Made by a program: the position numbers and the translations under genes. The notes below the pieces were generated by a model. The model was not told where the DNA came from. It did no database searches and saw only the letters and a program-made list of their open reading frames with translations. Shown here one piece after another: positions 41,209 to 48,584 of a DNA stretch of 64,000 nt. How positions within the stretch are numbered: position 1 is the first letter of the stretch; each line of letters begins with the position of its first letter. Location: assembly GCA_947488755.1 (NCBI GenBank), contig CANLAD010000002.1:1-64000 (forward strand), given 5' to 3'. The DNA is from an uncultured Erythrobacter sp. (GTDB taxonomy: Bacteria > Pseudomonadota > Alphaproteobacteria > Sphingomonadales > Sphingomonadaceae).

Positions 41209-41477
41209 CTCCCCCCTTCCCCCAAGCGCTCATCGTCACGCGCCGACTGTTCCTTGCGATCGCGCAAGAAGTCGTCGGTGCTGCGAGGATCTGAAATGGC
41301 ATCACGGTACAATTCCTGAGCGCGGCGCACTCGTTCGCTCATTGGCATCAAGCGAACACCCGCGCCATCGACCATGGCTGTCACCTTGGCTTCGCCGTGC
41401 AAGCCCATGGCGTCGCGAATGGCCTTTGGTAAGACCATTCTGCCATTTGCAGCCACTTTGAAATCAACCACTATCAT
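41205..41477 (-). CDS. vapB: AbrB/MazE-type antitoxin (VapB-like)
   Basis: A 90-residue antitoxin with a SpoVT/AbrB DNA-binding fold (VDFKVAANGRMVLPKAIRDAMGLHGE) and a charged C-terminal half that would wrap around the PIN toxin. It precedes the toxin gene in one operon. A perfect inverted repeat just upstream (41499-41527) is the likely autoregulatory site. Confidence 0.9.
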   Translation of the reverse strand: MIVVDFKVAANGRMVLPKAIRDAMGLHGEAKVTAMVDGAGVRLMPMSERVRRAQELYRDAISDPRSTDDFLRDRKEQSARDDERLGEGGR

Positions 41478-41498
41478 CCGCGCTCACCTTTTCATCTA

Positions 41499-41527
41499 AT
41501 ATGCCATTACGAGGTTAGGTGGCATAT
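41499..41527. promoter_or_regulatory. Antitoxin operator candidate
   Basis: ATATGCCA (41499-41506) and TGGCATAT (41520-41527) are 8-bp inverted arms with 13 bases between. They lie 22 bases upstream of the vapB start, as expected for AbrB-type autoregulation. Confidence 0.6.
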
Positions 41528-41559
41528 CAGTGGGCATGACACAAGACAGATCGACACGT

Positions 41560-41670
41560 GCCCACAATCGACCGTTTGTGGACATTATCGATTGCACCTG
41601 TCCCCTACCCTGCCTATAGCTGTTGCGGACAGTGTCCGAGCCGTTTGAGGCGTTTGCGGACAGGGAGAAC
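41560..41670. promoter_or_regulatory. Resolvase-type recombination site candidate
   Basis: Three copies of (G)TTTG/TTGC(G/T)GGACA (near 41574, 41620 and 41653), one extended to GGACAGTGTCC (inverted), lie directly upstream of the resolvase gene. Multiple degenerate inverted sites next to such genes usually form the res site. Confidence 0.4.
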
Positions 41671-41674
41671 GGTC

Positions 41675-42277
41675 ATTTCTCGAACTTTTGCCTATTTGCG
41701 CGTCTCCACGACGGAACAAACCACTAAGAACCAGCGTCAGGAGATCGAGACCGCTGGATTCTCGATCCGGCCAAGTCGGATCGTGGAGGAAACCATCTCA
41801 GGCAGTACGGCTGTGCTTGAGCGGCCGAAGTTCCAGAAGCTCTTAGATCGGTTGGAAGAGGACGACGTTCTGGTCGTCACGAAGCTCGACCGGCTCGGTC
41901 GCAACGCCATGGATGTCAGCAAGTGTGTCGCCGATCTCGACCGGCGAGGCGTGCGGGTCCATTGCCTCGCGCTCGGCGGTGTGGATCTCACCAGTGCTGC
42001 GGGGAAGATGACCATGGGGGTCATCAATCATGTAGCGCAGTTCGAACGCGATCTTCTGATCGAGCGCACCAATGCGGGGCTCGCAAGAGCGAAGGCCGAA
42101 GGGAAACGGCTTGGTCCGCCGCTGCGGGTTCAACCAGACGATCGCGCGATCATTGCCGAGAAGCTTGCTGCCGGTGAAAGCAAAAGGAAACTGGCCGCCG
42201 AGTTCGAGACGAGCCGGCAGACGATCGGCCGGATCGAGAAGGAGTTCAAGGACCAAAACGCGGGCGACACCGTGTGA
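41675..42277 (+). CDS. Serine recombinase / resolvase
   Basis: A 200-residue small serine recombinase. The catalytic Ser is in FAYLRVSTTEQ (about residue 11), and KLDRLGRNAMDV, TSAAGKMTMGVINHVAQFERDLLIERT and a C-terminal helix-turn-helix (SKRKLAAEFETSRQTIGRIEKEF) are typical of ParA/Tn3-type resolvases used for plasmid multimer resolution. No ATG or GTG occurs close to the conserved start; ATT at 41675 follows a GGGAG site at a normal distance, while TTG at 41654 and ATG at 41558 are alternatives. A weak hairpin follows near 42362-42388. Confidence 0.88.
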   Translation: MSRTFAYLRVSTTEQTTKNQRQEIETAGFSIRPSRIVEETISGSTAVLERPKFQKLLDRLEEDDVLVVTKLDRLGRNAMDVSKCVADLDRRGVRVHCLALGGVDLTSAAGKMTMGVINHVAQFERDLLIERTNAGLARAKAEGKRLGPPLRVQPDDRAIIAEKLAAGESKRKLAAEFETSRQTIGRIEKEFKDQNAGDTV

Positions 42278-42404
42278 TGGATACTTCACGAGAATGTTGG
42301 AGTGACCGGCAACAATCTTCACGAGCTTCCAGCTTGCTGGAAGATCCGACAACTTCCGAACCCGCTCCGGCCAGATCGGGGCGGGCTTCTACTTTTGTGA
42401 GCTA

Positions 42405-42677
42405 CTAGGATCGCCTGCGATTGCGTTCTACTTGCGCTTGGCTGACGTCGCTCTTGTAGCAAAGCGGAGACGCGCCACCCGGTCGACTATAGGCGCTCCG
42501 GCCACCACATCTCCGGCCTGCCTGATCTGTATTATAGGGACATGGACAGCTCCCCGAATATGCTGCGATGGACTGCTGTATCAGGCGTTCGCGAACCTGA
42601 TCGTCGGTCTCTCGGGCCACAGCCGGACCCGAGATCATAGCTGCGGCGCAGGCTAGTAAAGCCACTGCAGATCGCAT
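42405..42677 (-). CDS. Secreted Cys-rich small protein
   Basis: A 90-residue protein with a signal peptide (MRSAVALLACAAAMISGPAVA-R) and a small mature domain containing GSCPCPYNTDQAGRRCGGRS and PGGASPLCYKSDV. I recognise this CPCPY...RCG.RSAYSRPGG...LCY pattern from small secreted proteins of alphaproteobacteria, function unknown. Cys pairs suggest two disulfides. Confidence 0.75.
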   Translation of the reverse strand: MRSAVALLACAAAMISGPAVARETDDQVRERLIQQSIAAYSGSCPCPYNTDQAGRRCGGRSAYSRPGGASPLCYKSDVSQAQVERNRRRS

Positions 42678-43015
42678 TCAATGTCTCCTTCACAGGCCTC
42701 ATTGTTTGCGAAGGATCAAGGCTTTGGGGCCACTTGTGGTTAGCAATGACTGAATCACATAGGTGCGAACCAGCTATACCCAAATTGGGCGGCGTTTTTC
42801 CTGTATAGAAACGCAGCGCTCTTAGTACGAGAACTACGGGGAATTGCTCGAAAAGCTCGTATGGCCGGATGACGATCCAAACGATAGGAAATAGGCATCC
42901 TGCTCGGCCAAGCCGCGCCAAGGCTTCAAGCCGAACCTGCTTGCTGGATCAGCATTTCCGTACTACTTCTCCGACAACTTGAGCCTGTTCGAGGCTGTCA
43001 GTTGAGGGGGTACGA
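42678..43015. other. Gene-free interval
   Basis: About 340 bases upstream of both the secreted Cys-rich protein (minus) and the lipoprotein (plus). No supported gene, repeat or strong hairpin is seen; promoters for the two divergent genes are expected here. Confidence 0.4.
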
Positions 43016-43267
43016 ATGAACCGCAAGATGCCGATCGCCTGCCTTGCAATGATCGCAGTAATGGCAAGTGGCTGTTCGACCGTGTTGGCCAATCAGGGGC
43101 GCGCGGATTTGGTGGAGCAATGCGCCGAAATGGGCGAGAACATGCGCTTTTTACCGCGCGAAACTCGCAAATCGGACAATCCGCTGTTCTCGAGTGCCAG
43201 TGTTCAGGGGGAATGTATCGGACCCGATCATCCGGAATACGAAGACGCGATCGTGCCAGACGAGTAA
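43016..43267 (+). CDS. Small lipoprotein
   Basis: An 83-residue protein with a lipoprotein signal (MNRKMPIACLAMIAVMASGC; lipobox ASGC) and a mature part with a second Cys pair (QC, GEC). No family is recognised. The start follows GGGGGTACGA. Confidence 0.6.
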   Translation: MNRKMPIACLAMIAVMASGCSTVLANQGRADLVEQCAEMGENMRFLPRETRKSDNPLFSSASVQGECIGPDHPEYEDAIVPDE

Positions 43268-43334
43268 CGGCGTTTCTGACGTCGTGGAATAGCAAGAGGC
43301 TCGGCGTGTACTGAACGAAGATCAAGCTCTTTGG

Positions 43335-43904
43335 CTAAAGGGGCCTGTGCTTCACCTCTATCCCTTTCCCTTTCCTGCGCCTCCACCGCCAAAGCAAAAT
43401 CACGGCGAAGGCGCATTCTGTGCCGCCAACGAGCAGTAAGAGATCGAACGACAACGGTACGATACGCAGGATTGCTGCGGTGCCAATCAACGTCAATGCG
43501 CCGCCCAGCACCCAGTAAGTGGGTTCGCCATAGATGGTTCGGAACGCGAAATACCGCGCGCCGATTGCGATGGCCAAGGCGGGAAAGGCAAGTTCGGGCT
43601 CAGTGCGCAAAAGCGCGTAAGCAATCACAATACCAGCGAACAGCACTATCGTAGCTTCGAGCCCAAGGCGTTGAAATGGATTGTCCGATGAGATTTCGTC
43701 AGCACCGAACATGATGCGAGCAATCAGAAGTGAGCCTGGCACAATTAACATCCCGCCGAGAAAGAGCACCGCAAATGCCACCTCGGCATTCTGGCTGAGC
43801 GCCGCTATCCCAGCGATCAGCCAGACCATGCCAGAAACGAAAACTCCGGGAGCGCCATTGATATATGCCGCCACGATATCTCGCTGTGCTGCCGATACAT
43901 CCAT
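43335..43904 (-). CDS. Polytopic membrane protein
   Basis: A 189-residue protein with about six membrane helices (residues ~20-38, 42-60, 80-98, 108-124, 132-150 and 152-170) and a basic C-terminus (WRWRRRKGKG). The N-terminal MDVSAAQRDIVAAYINGAPG and the regular helix spacing resemble DUF7010-type or other small transport-like proteins, but the function is unknown. It is separated from its neighbours by about 100 bases. Confidence 0.65.
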   Translation of the reverse strand: MDVSAAQRDIVAAYINGAPGVFVSGMVWLIAGIAALSQNAEVAFAVLFLGGMLIVPGSLLIARIMFGADEISSDNPFQRLGLEATIVLFAGIVIAYALLRTEPELAFPALAIAIGARYFAFRTIYGEPTYWVLGGALTLIGTAAILRIVPLSFDLLLLVGGTECAFAVILLWRWRRRKGKGIEVKHRPL

Positions 43905-44002
43905 CTTAGCCTCTCTCGTAAACCAGCAACCAGCACCGTGGTTAGAGTGTCAACACGTGCAGATCGGCCATCGATAAGTCCAGGTAAGCTCTGCCAACTA
44001 GC

Positions 44003-44173
44003 TTAGCCATCCAGAATGTCATAGATCGCCATCGCGAGCGCTGCGGCTCCTACAATCAGGCTCCCCCGCGTGAGCCAACGCGACCGTCGAGCGTCCTCAG
44101 CGTTTTGCCCAAGGACACGAAGGACGATCGCCAGCAGGAGCACGATGATCGTCAGCGCGTTTAGATCTGTCAT
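44003..44173 (-). CDS. 56-residue membrane protein
   Basis: A short frame (ATG 44173, TAA 44003) encoding MTDLNALTIIVLLLAIVLRV followed by a charged loop (GQNAEDARRSR) and a second hydrophobic helix (GSLIVGAAALAMAIYDILDG). Two helices with a charged loop between make a convincing small membrane protein. Codon use is GC3-rich. It lies 98 bases upstream of the polytopic membrane protein gene on the same strand. Confidence 0.5.
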   Translation of the reverse strand: MTDLNALTIIVLLLAIVLRVLGQNAEDARRSRWLTRGSLIVGAAALAMAIYDILDG

Positions 44174-44323
44174 TCGACGTTCGCAAAAAGGATAACCATC
44201 TGGAGGAATCGGTTGGGTCGACAGGAAAGTTCCCGTTCACAGCGAAAGGCAATAACCACGTGCTATTCGCGAGACTGACAGGAACTAGGCGAGCCGCACG
44301 GGTAAATCGATCCGACAGCGTTC

Positions 44324-44512
44324 GTGCGCTTCCTAGCAAGTCTTTCATGGTCTGGCTTCTTCGCAACCTTTCCCGTCGTTATCGCGATCGAGATGGCTGG
44401 CGTTCCCCGTTCAGGTTGCACCCTTGCGATTGCAACTGGACCCATTTTGTTCTACCGTATTTCCGCGCTGAAATACGAAAACGGTCCATGCGGCGCCATT
44501 CTCACCGTTTGA
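44324..44512 (+). CDS. Possible 62-residue membrane peptide (uncertain)
   Basis: A GTG-started frame with one or two hydrophobic stretches (LASLSWSGFFATFPVVIAI and CTLAIATGPILFY). The ribosome site is poor, and the rest of 44174-44528 shows no gene, so this may be non-coding. Confidence 0.2.
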   Translation: MRFLASLSWSGFFATFPVVIAIEMAGVPRSGCTLAIATGPILFYRISALKYENGPCGAILTV

Positions 44513-44528
44513 CGCAGCATGTCTCTGA

Positions 44529-44555
44529 TGATATCAATCTCGGTGAATGATATCA
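44529..44555. promoter_or_regulatory. Antitoxin operator candidate (two TGATATCA sites)
   Basis: Two perfect 8-bp palindromes TGATATCA (44529-44536 and 44548-44555), 19 bases apart start to start, lie immediately upstream of the fitA ribosome site. RHH antitoxins commonly bind such paired palindromes to autoregulate. Confidence 0.6.
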
Positions 44556-44570
44556 AGAGGAGAGACGGCG

Positions 44571-44828
44571 ATGCCAGCATTGACCGTTCGCAACATTCCC
44601 GACGATGTGCATCGTGCGTTGAAAGCACGCGCAATCGATCGTGGCCGGAGTACCGAGGCAGAAGTGAGGGAGATATTGGCCGCGGCTGTAAAGCCGGAGG
44701 GTCGTCTCCGTATGGGGCAAGCCTTGCGCACGCTGGGTCGCAAGCTAGACATGTCCGATGATGACGTTGGCGCGATCGAAGCCGGGCGCGAGCGGCGTCC
44801 GCACAAGCCTATCGCGCTTGACCAGTGA
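44571..44828 (+). CDS. fitA: FitA-type ribbon-helix-helix antitoxin
   Basis: An 85-residue protein: MPALTVRNIPDDVHRALKARAIDRGRSTEAEVREIL is the RHH DNA-binding domain of FitA-type antitoxins, and the C-terminal half (GQALRTLGRKLDMSDDD) would inhibit the toxin. A strong ribosome site (AAGAGGAGAG) precedes it. The stop overlaps the toxin start. Confidence 0.9.
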   Translation: MPALTVRNIPDDVHRALKARAIDRGRSTEAEVREILAAAVKPEGRLRMGQALRTLGRKLDMSDDDVGAIEAGRERRPHKPIALDQ

Positions 44829-45247
44829 TTGTTCTCGACACGAATGTCGTGTCCGAGGCCATGCGGCCCTCCCCCAACCCCGCAGTGATTGGCTGGCTCG
44901 ATGCGCAGGCCGCGTCGACGTTGTTCATTACCGCGATTACCCATGCGGAGATCCTGTTCGGTATTGCCGTAATTGCTGCCGGGCATCGCAAGGACCAATT
45001 GAATGAAGCGTATGAAGGAATTGCGCAGCTTTTTCCGGGACGCATTCTTGCATTCGATGATGTTGCCGCACGTCGCTTCGCGACCATCGCAACCGCAGCG
45101 CGGGAAGCCGGAAAGGCTTTCCCGCTGGCCGACGGCCTCATCGCTGCTATCACAGCTACGCATGGTTTCGCGGTTGCAAGTCGAGACACCGGCCCGTTTG
45201 AAGCAGCGAAGCTTGATGTGATCGACCCTTGGGATCCCGGTCCATGA
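44825..45247 (+). CDS. fitB: FitB/VapC-type PIN toxin
   Basis: A 140-residue PIN-domain RNase: MIVLDTNVVSEAMRP (Asp5), THAEILFGI (Glu), and FPLADGLIAA (Asp) provide the metal-binding acidic residues. It starts with GTG overlapping the antitoxin stop. The stop overlaps the ATG of the following frame at 45244, suggesting a third co-transcribed gene or its remnant. Confidence 0.92.
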   Translation: MIVLDTNVVSEAMRPSPNPAVIGWLDAQAASTLFITAITHAEILFGIAVIAAGHRKDQLNEAYEGIAQLFPGRILAFDDVAARRFATIATAAREAGKAFPLADGLIAAITATHGFAVASRDTGPFEAAKLDVIDPWDPGP

Positions 45248-45639
45248 ATTTTCATGATGCGCGATCACTGCTGCACAATGAGCGATGCTTAGTGGTGTGC
45301 GAGCTGCGCGATCGAGAGCCGCCCATGGCGGTCGCGAAGATCATGAAGCTGGTCGGCTTAGGTCGGCAGGCGATCCACAAGCAGCTCGACAAAGAGAAGG
45401 AGGAGCGGGCGGCGGCAGGCCGAGGAACCCGAAGCACCCTACCCTGCCCTCCCCGCGCCGTTGGACGATCCGGCTCGCCCTCACTTTCATTTACTTCCGT
45501 GGTCTCGGCGTCCCCGGAAGTTTCCTCTCTACCAGCGTTGGCGACCAACAGAAGGATTCCGATCCCGAGCACGATCAGAGATAGCGTGCTCAGACAGCCG
45601 AGGCCGCTTTGGAAGCTGTTCTTTTTCGGCCCTGTTTGA
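45244..45639 (+). CDS. Small protein with HTH-like N-terminus, probably chimeric or truncated
   Basis: A 131-codon frame coupled to the toxin gene. Residues 1-60 (MNFHDARSLLHNERCLVVCELRD..., MAVAKIMKLVGLGRQAIHKQ) look like real coding with a helix-turn-helix-like segment and GC3-rich codons. From about 45430 to the stop the codon use degenerates and the reading lies antisense to the minus-strand gene at 45252-45674. The likely explanation is a deletion that removed the true 3' end. Confidence 0.45.
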   Translation: MNFHDARSLLHNERCLVVCELRDREPPMAVAKIMKLVGLGRQAIHKQLDKEKEERAAAGRGTRSTLPCPPRAVGRSGSPSLSFTSVVSASPEVSSLPALATNRRIPIPSTIRDSVLRQPRPLWKLFFFGPV

Positions 45640-45674
45640 ATGATTGTCGTGGTGTTGCCGTCTTCGTCTGCCAT
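45252..45674 (-). CDS. Membrane protein, probably truncated at the same junction
   Basis: A 140-codon frame. Residues 1-75 (MADEDGNTTTIIQTGPKKNS, then a hydrophobic LSTLSLIVLGIGILLLVANAG, then an acidic GREETSGDAETTEVNESEGE) read as a genuine small membrane protein. The last ~65 codons are antisense to the helix-turn-helix frame and are Ser/Arg-rich. See the companion frame at 45244-45639. Confidence 0.5.
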   Translation of the reverse strand: MADEDGNTTTIIQTGPKKNSFQSGLGCLSTLSLIVLGIGILLLVANAGREETSGDAETTEVNESEGEPDRPTARGGQGRVLRVPRPAAARSSFSLSSCLWIACRPKPTSFMIFATAMGGSRSRSSHTTKHRSLCSSDRAS

Positions 45675-45754
45675 ACGAAGCCTTCCGTCCCTGCGATCTT
45701 CGCCCTAAGCAACCACGTCTTTCGACCGGGCATGTGAGCTAGCGAGCGAAGGAG

Positions 45755-45769
45755 TATAACGGTTATACT
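45755..45769. promoter_or_regulatory. GTATAAC palindrome, site 1
   Basis: GTATAACGGTTATAC, 7+1+7 palindrome, about 160 bases upstream of the parA operon's first gene. Confidence 0.7.
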
Positions 45770-45838
45770 TTCGCTATCTGACTGATCAACAGTTTCTGGA
45801 AATTGTGCAATATCGCTTTGCGTTTCGCGGTGGGTTAA

Positions 45839-45853
45839 GTATAACGGTGATAC
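45839..45853. promoter_or_regulatory. GTATAAC palindrome, site 2 (one mismatch)
   Basis: GTATAACGGTGATAC lies 63 bases upstream of the 45916 gene and 84 bases from site 1. Confidence 0.65.
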
Positions 45854-45915
45854 ATGGCGCTCGATTTTGTCGGTCGCCGGTTCTGGCGAACGACCGATTA
45901 AAATAGGAGCTGACC

Positions 45916-46191
45916 ATGCGCAACCGTAGTTTTTGGAGCCATCTTGGCGCCGCGCTTGTCTATGTTCTGAAGTCCAGTCTCCGCGTAATCGGTTATGTGC
46001 TGCGGAACTTCATTCCGCTCGCCATCCTTTTCGGGATCGCGAACATCTTTTTTAAGTTCGTCGATATCGACCAAAGCTTGGTCGGCTTCGCAGTGATTAC
46101 GTTGTTCCTTGTTGGTGCGGCGGTCGAAGGCCTTCGCAATCCCGGCATCACCAATCCATCCTATACTCAAAACCGATACGACGATTTCTGA
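45916..46191 (+). CDS. Small membrane protein ahead of parA
   Basis: A 91-residue protein with two or three hydrophobic segments (about residues 9-25, 30-47 and 56-75). It ends 11 bases before parA and its start follows palindrome site 2, so it is probably the first gene of the parAB transcript. No family is recognised. Confidence 0.65.
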   Translation: MRNRSFWSHLGAALVYVLKSSLRVIGYVLRNFIPLAILFGIANIFFKFVDIDQSLVGFAVITLFLVGAAVEGLRNPGITNPSYTQNRYDDF

Positions 46192-46202
46192 GGGGACAAG
46201 CG

Positions 46203-46952
46203 ATGCGGAGCATTGCCATAAACGTCGAAAAGGGCGGCGTGGGCAAAACCACGATATCGGCGCACCTTGCCTGGCATTTTGCCGACAAGGATCTGCGGGT
46301 GCTGGCGATCGATATGGATCGCCAATCGAACCTGCGTTGCGCGCTGGGCAGCGATTTCAGCGAGATTGGCCACGTGTCCGAGCTGTTGGCGGGCGAGATC
46401 GACGTGACCGCCCTCCCCCGCCTCGCTTTACTTCACTCCGATGACGGTGTGAGCGAGATGCTGGGGCCGGAAGCGAACGCGTATATCCAGACCTTCGTGG
46501 ATGAGCTGGCGAAGCTCGATGAATTTTTCGACGTCTGCGTGATCGATAATCCGCCAAACTGGGGATGGATCAACATGGCCTCTATGCTTGCGGCAGACGG
46601 TTTGCTTGTTCCGATCGAGCCCGCGCTATTTTCGATGAAAGGCGCTGAGCAGGTCGGCAAGACCGTCAGCGCTGCCAATGACTACCGCGACACCCCCATT
46701 CATGTTGTCGGGATGCTCGCTAACCGAGTCCTAGCAACGCGGTCTCACCGTGATAGGCTTGATGATGTACGCGCCGCGGTCGGCCCGGTGCTGCTTGATG
46801 CGACTGTTCATAATCTGACCGACATCGAAGTGGCTATGGATGACCAGCAACCGGTTTGGCGGCGCAAGGGCGTTCGCAGCGGAGCAATCGACGATATGTG
46901 CGCTGCTATGAATGAGATCGAGACTCGAATGGAAGCTGCCGATGGGACATGA
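46203..46952 (+). CDS. parA: ParA partition ATPase
   Basis: A 249-residue ParA/MinD-type ATPase. Deviant Walker A KGGVGKTT at residues 10-17, switch I/II signature DMDRQSNLRC near 39-48, and DVCVIDNPPN near 110-119. It lacks a long N-terminal DNA-binding domain, so it is the small (type Ib-like) ParA that is not itself a repressor. It overlaps parB by 11 bases. Confidence 0.95.
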   Translation: MRSIAINVEKGGVGKTTISAHLAWHFADKDLRVLAIDMDRQSNLRCALGSDFSEIGHVSELLAGEIDVTALPRLALLHSDDGVSEMLGPEANAYIQTFVDELAKLDEFFDVCVIDNPPNWGWINMASMLAADGLLVPIEPALFSMKGAEQVGKTVSAANDYRDTPIHVVGMLANRVLATRSHRDRLDDVRAAVGPVLLDATVHNLTDIEVAMDDQQPVWRRKGVRSGAIDDMCAAMNEIETRMEAADGT

Positions 46953-47715
46953 TTTTTCGGGCCTGATGGCCAAGAAACCCGCGCCGAAGAAGGCCGATGA
47001 TCGATTGATGAACCTGGCGGTGGACCAGATCGAACCCGACCCAAACAATGTGCGCAGGGTGTTTGATTCAGCAAAGCTCGAAGAGCTTGCGGCATCGATG
47101 AAAGCGCGTGGTCAGTTACAGCCTGTCGTGGTCAAGCCGCTTGAGGGCGATCGGTATCGTCTCATCGCCGGCGAGCGGCGCTGGCGAGCGGCCAAGATCG
47201 CAAAGCTGGAAACGGTGCTGGCCATTCGCGACGATCGCAAGGTTGATGCTCAGCGGGAGATCGACCAGCTCGTCGAGAACATGCAGCGCGAAAACCTCAA
47301 ACCGAGCGAGATCATTCCGGCGATGGTGGCGGCGAAGGAGAGCGGCTTGAAGGCGATCGACATTGCCAAGCTGTCTGGCCTTTCCAAGCAGATGGTCGGA
47401 AAATATCTCAAACTGGGCCAGAACCCGGACTACATTGAATGGGCGGATTCGATGGGCGTCAAAGCAGCCTATGAGCGCGTGTTGGAAGAGACCGGCCAGA
47501 AGAAAGATAGCTCGCCAGCCAAACCGACCACAGACGATAAAGGCGAGGGAACCGGTGATGGCGGGCGTGACATTGCGGATAAGCGCAAGACCGAGAAGGT
47601 TCAGCCCTTGTCGAGCGGTCCGTTGGAGATCGAGATCGATGGCACGCGCTATAAGTTCGCACGCGCCTGGGTGGTCGATGAAGGTGGTGCCGAACGTCCC
47701 GTGCTGTTCGACTAA
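46942..47715 (+). CDS. parB: ParB partition protein
   Basis: A 257-residue ParB. GERRWRAAKIA (residues 77-87) is the conserved ParB/CTPase box, VENMQREN the next, then a helix-turn-helix (AIDIAKLSGLSKQMVGKYLKLG) near residue 160. A Lys/Asp-rich linker leads to a small C-terminal dimerisation region. It probably binds the GTATAAC palindromes as its centromere or operator, although this is inference. A 15-bp hairpin lies 42 bases after the stop. Confidence 0.93.
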   Translation: MGHDFSGLMAKKPAPKKADDRLMNLAVDQIEPDPNNVRRVFDSAKLEELAASMKARGQLQPVVVKPLEGDRYRLIAGERRWRAAKIAKLETVLAIRDDRKVDAQREIDQLVENMQRENLKPSEIIPAMVAAKESGLKAIDIAKLSGLSKQMVGKYLKLGQNPDYIEWADSMGVKAAYERVLEETGQKKDSSPAKPTTDDKGEGTGDGGRDIADKRKTEKVQPLSSGPLEIEIDGTRYKFARAWVVDEGGAERPVLFD

Positions 47716-47756
47716 ATTTCTTCTTTCCGCGTTCTCCCGACACTGCCGATGAGATC

Positions 47757-47791
47757 AACGCGCGAAGTATCATGGAGATACTTCGCGCGTT
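47757..47791. other. Perfect 15-bp hairpin between parB and mobC
   Basis: AACGCGCGAAGTATC (47757-47771) pairs exactly with GATACTTCGCGCGTT (47777-47791), loop ATGGA. There is no T-run, so it may be a terminator, a partition site or part of oriT. Confidence 0.65.
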
Positions 47792-47908
47792 GGAGCGCCT
47801 GTCGTAGGTGGTCGTGTTTGGGCGTGAAGGTCGCATATCATCTGTAATTTTGCGGTAATTGATAGGACGCTTTCGCATGAGCGTTAGCGGTGGTTGGTCC
47901 TGAGAAAA

Positions 47909-47923
47909 GTATAACCGTTATAC
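47909..47923. promoter_or_regulatory. GTATAAC palindrome, site 3
   Basis: GTATAACCGTTATAC lies 56 bases upstream of the mobC start. Confidence 0.7.
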
Positions 47924-47931
47924 GAAAAAGT

Positions 47932-48017
47932 GAGAGAGGGTGCTATGGCAGGATAGGCCTTGCGGCAGTCAAGGTAATATGTCAGGCTTTCAGCATGACA
48001 ATTGGGCACCCTCTCTC
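47932..48017. other. oriT candidate: 12-bp perfect inverted repeat
   Basis: GAGAGAGGGTGC (47932-47943) and GCACCCTCTCTC (48006-48017) are exact inverted arms separated by 62 bases. The right arm is inside the first codons of mobC. The position, immediately before mobC and the relaxase gene, suits an origin of transfer; the nick site itself is not identifiable by eye. Confidence 0.5.
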
Positions 48018-48584
48018 GTGAATGATTTGCGGCCCGTGTCCGTGTTGTTTCCGCCTGACCTCTTGGCGCGCGTCGATGCGCTTCGCGGCGTTGAAGGGCG
48101 CGGTCCCTGGGTCAGACGTTTGGTGGAACAAGCGGTGGGGCAGCAGAGGCCGCCCGAAGAGTATAACGGTTATACTTTTGAGGGCAGCGACACATTGGCA
48201 CCCGAGAGGCCGCTAAAGTCGACGCGACTTTCCGTGCGTCTCAATCGGGAAGAGGCGGATGCGGTTCAAGCGGCGGCGGAGCAAATGGGGCTTCCGGCGA
48301 CCAGTTGGGTGCGCCAGCTCGTTCGTCGCAAGCTGCGTATCTATCGACCGTATCGCCACGAGGTGGTCGAGGCGCTTTCAGCGCTGCGGTTTCAAATTCG
48401 CAAGATTGGTTTGAATATGAACCAAGCGACCAAGGCGATGCGGTATGCGAAGACGAGCGGCAATGCGCCCGATGTCCTCCGCGAAGCGCGCCGCCTTAGT
48501 GAGATGGCCGAAGAGATCGCAGCGTTGGCGGCCGGCGTGGGACAGGCCGCCAAAGGCGACTATGACTATTGGGACATACCATGA
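47979..48584 (+). CDS. mobC: MobC-like relaxosome accessory protein
   Basis: A 201-residue protein. The N-terminal half has LFPPDLLARVDALRGVEGRG-like helices; the C-terminal half carries an RHH-like segment (LSVRLNREEADAVQAAAEQM) and the MobC signature ALRFQIRKIGLNMNQATKAMR. MobC binds oriT and assists the relaxase. It overlaps the relaxase start (ATGA). A GTATAAC palindrome lies inside the gene at 48161, where its codons are GLY-TYR-THR-like and may be constrained. ATG at 47979 was chosen. Confidence 0.85.
   Translation: MSGFQHDNWAPSLVNDLRPVSVLFPPDLLARVDALRGVEGRGPWVRRLVEQAVGQQRPPEEYNGYTFEGSDTLAPERPLKSTRLSVRLNREEADAVQAAAEQMGLPATSWVRQLVRRKLRIYRPYRHEVVEALSALRFQIRKIGLNMNQATKAMRYAKTSGNAPDVLREARRLSEMAEEIAALAAGVGQAAKGDYDYWDIP
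48161..48175. promoter_or_regulatory. GTATAAC palindrome, site 4 (inside mobC)
   Basis: GTATAACGGTTATAC lies inside the mobC coding sequence, about 180 bases from its start, 252 bases after site 3. Confidence 0.65.
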
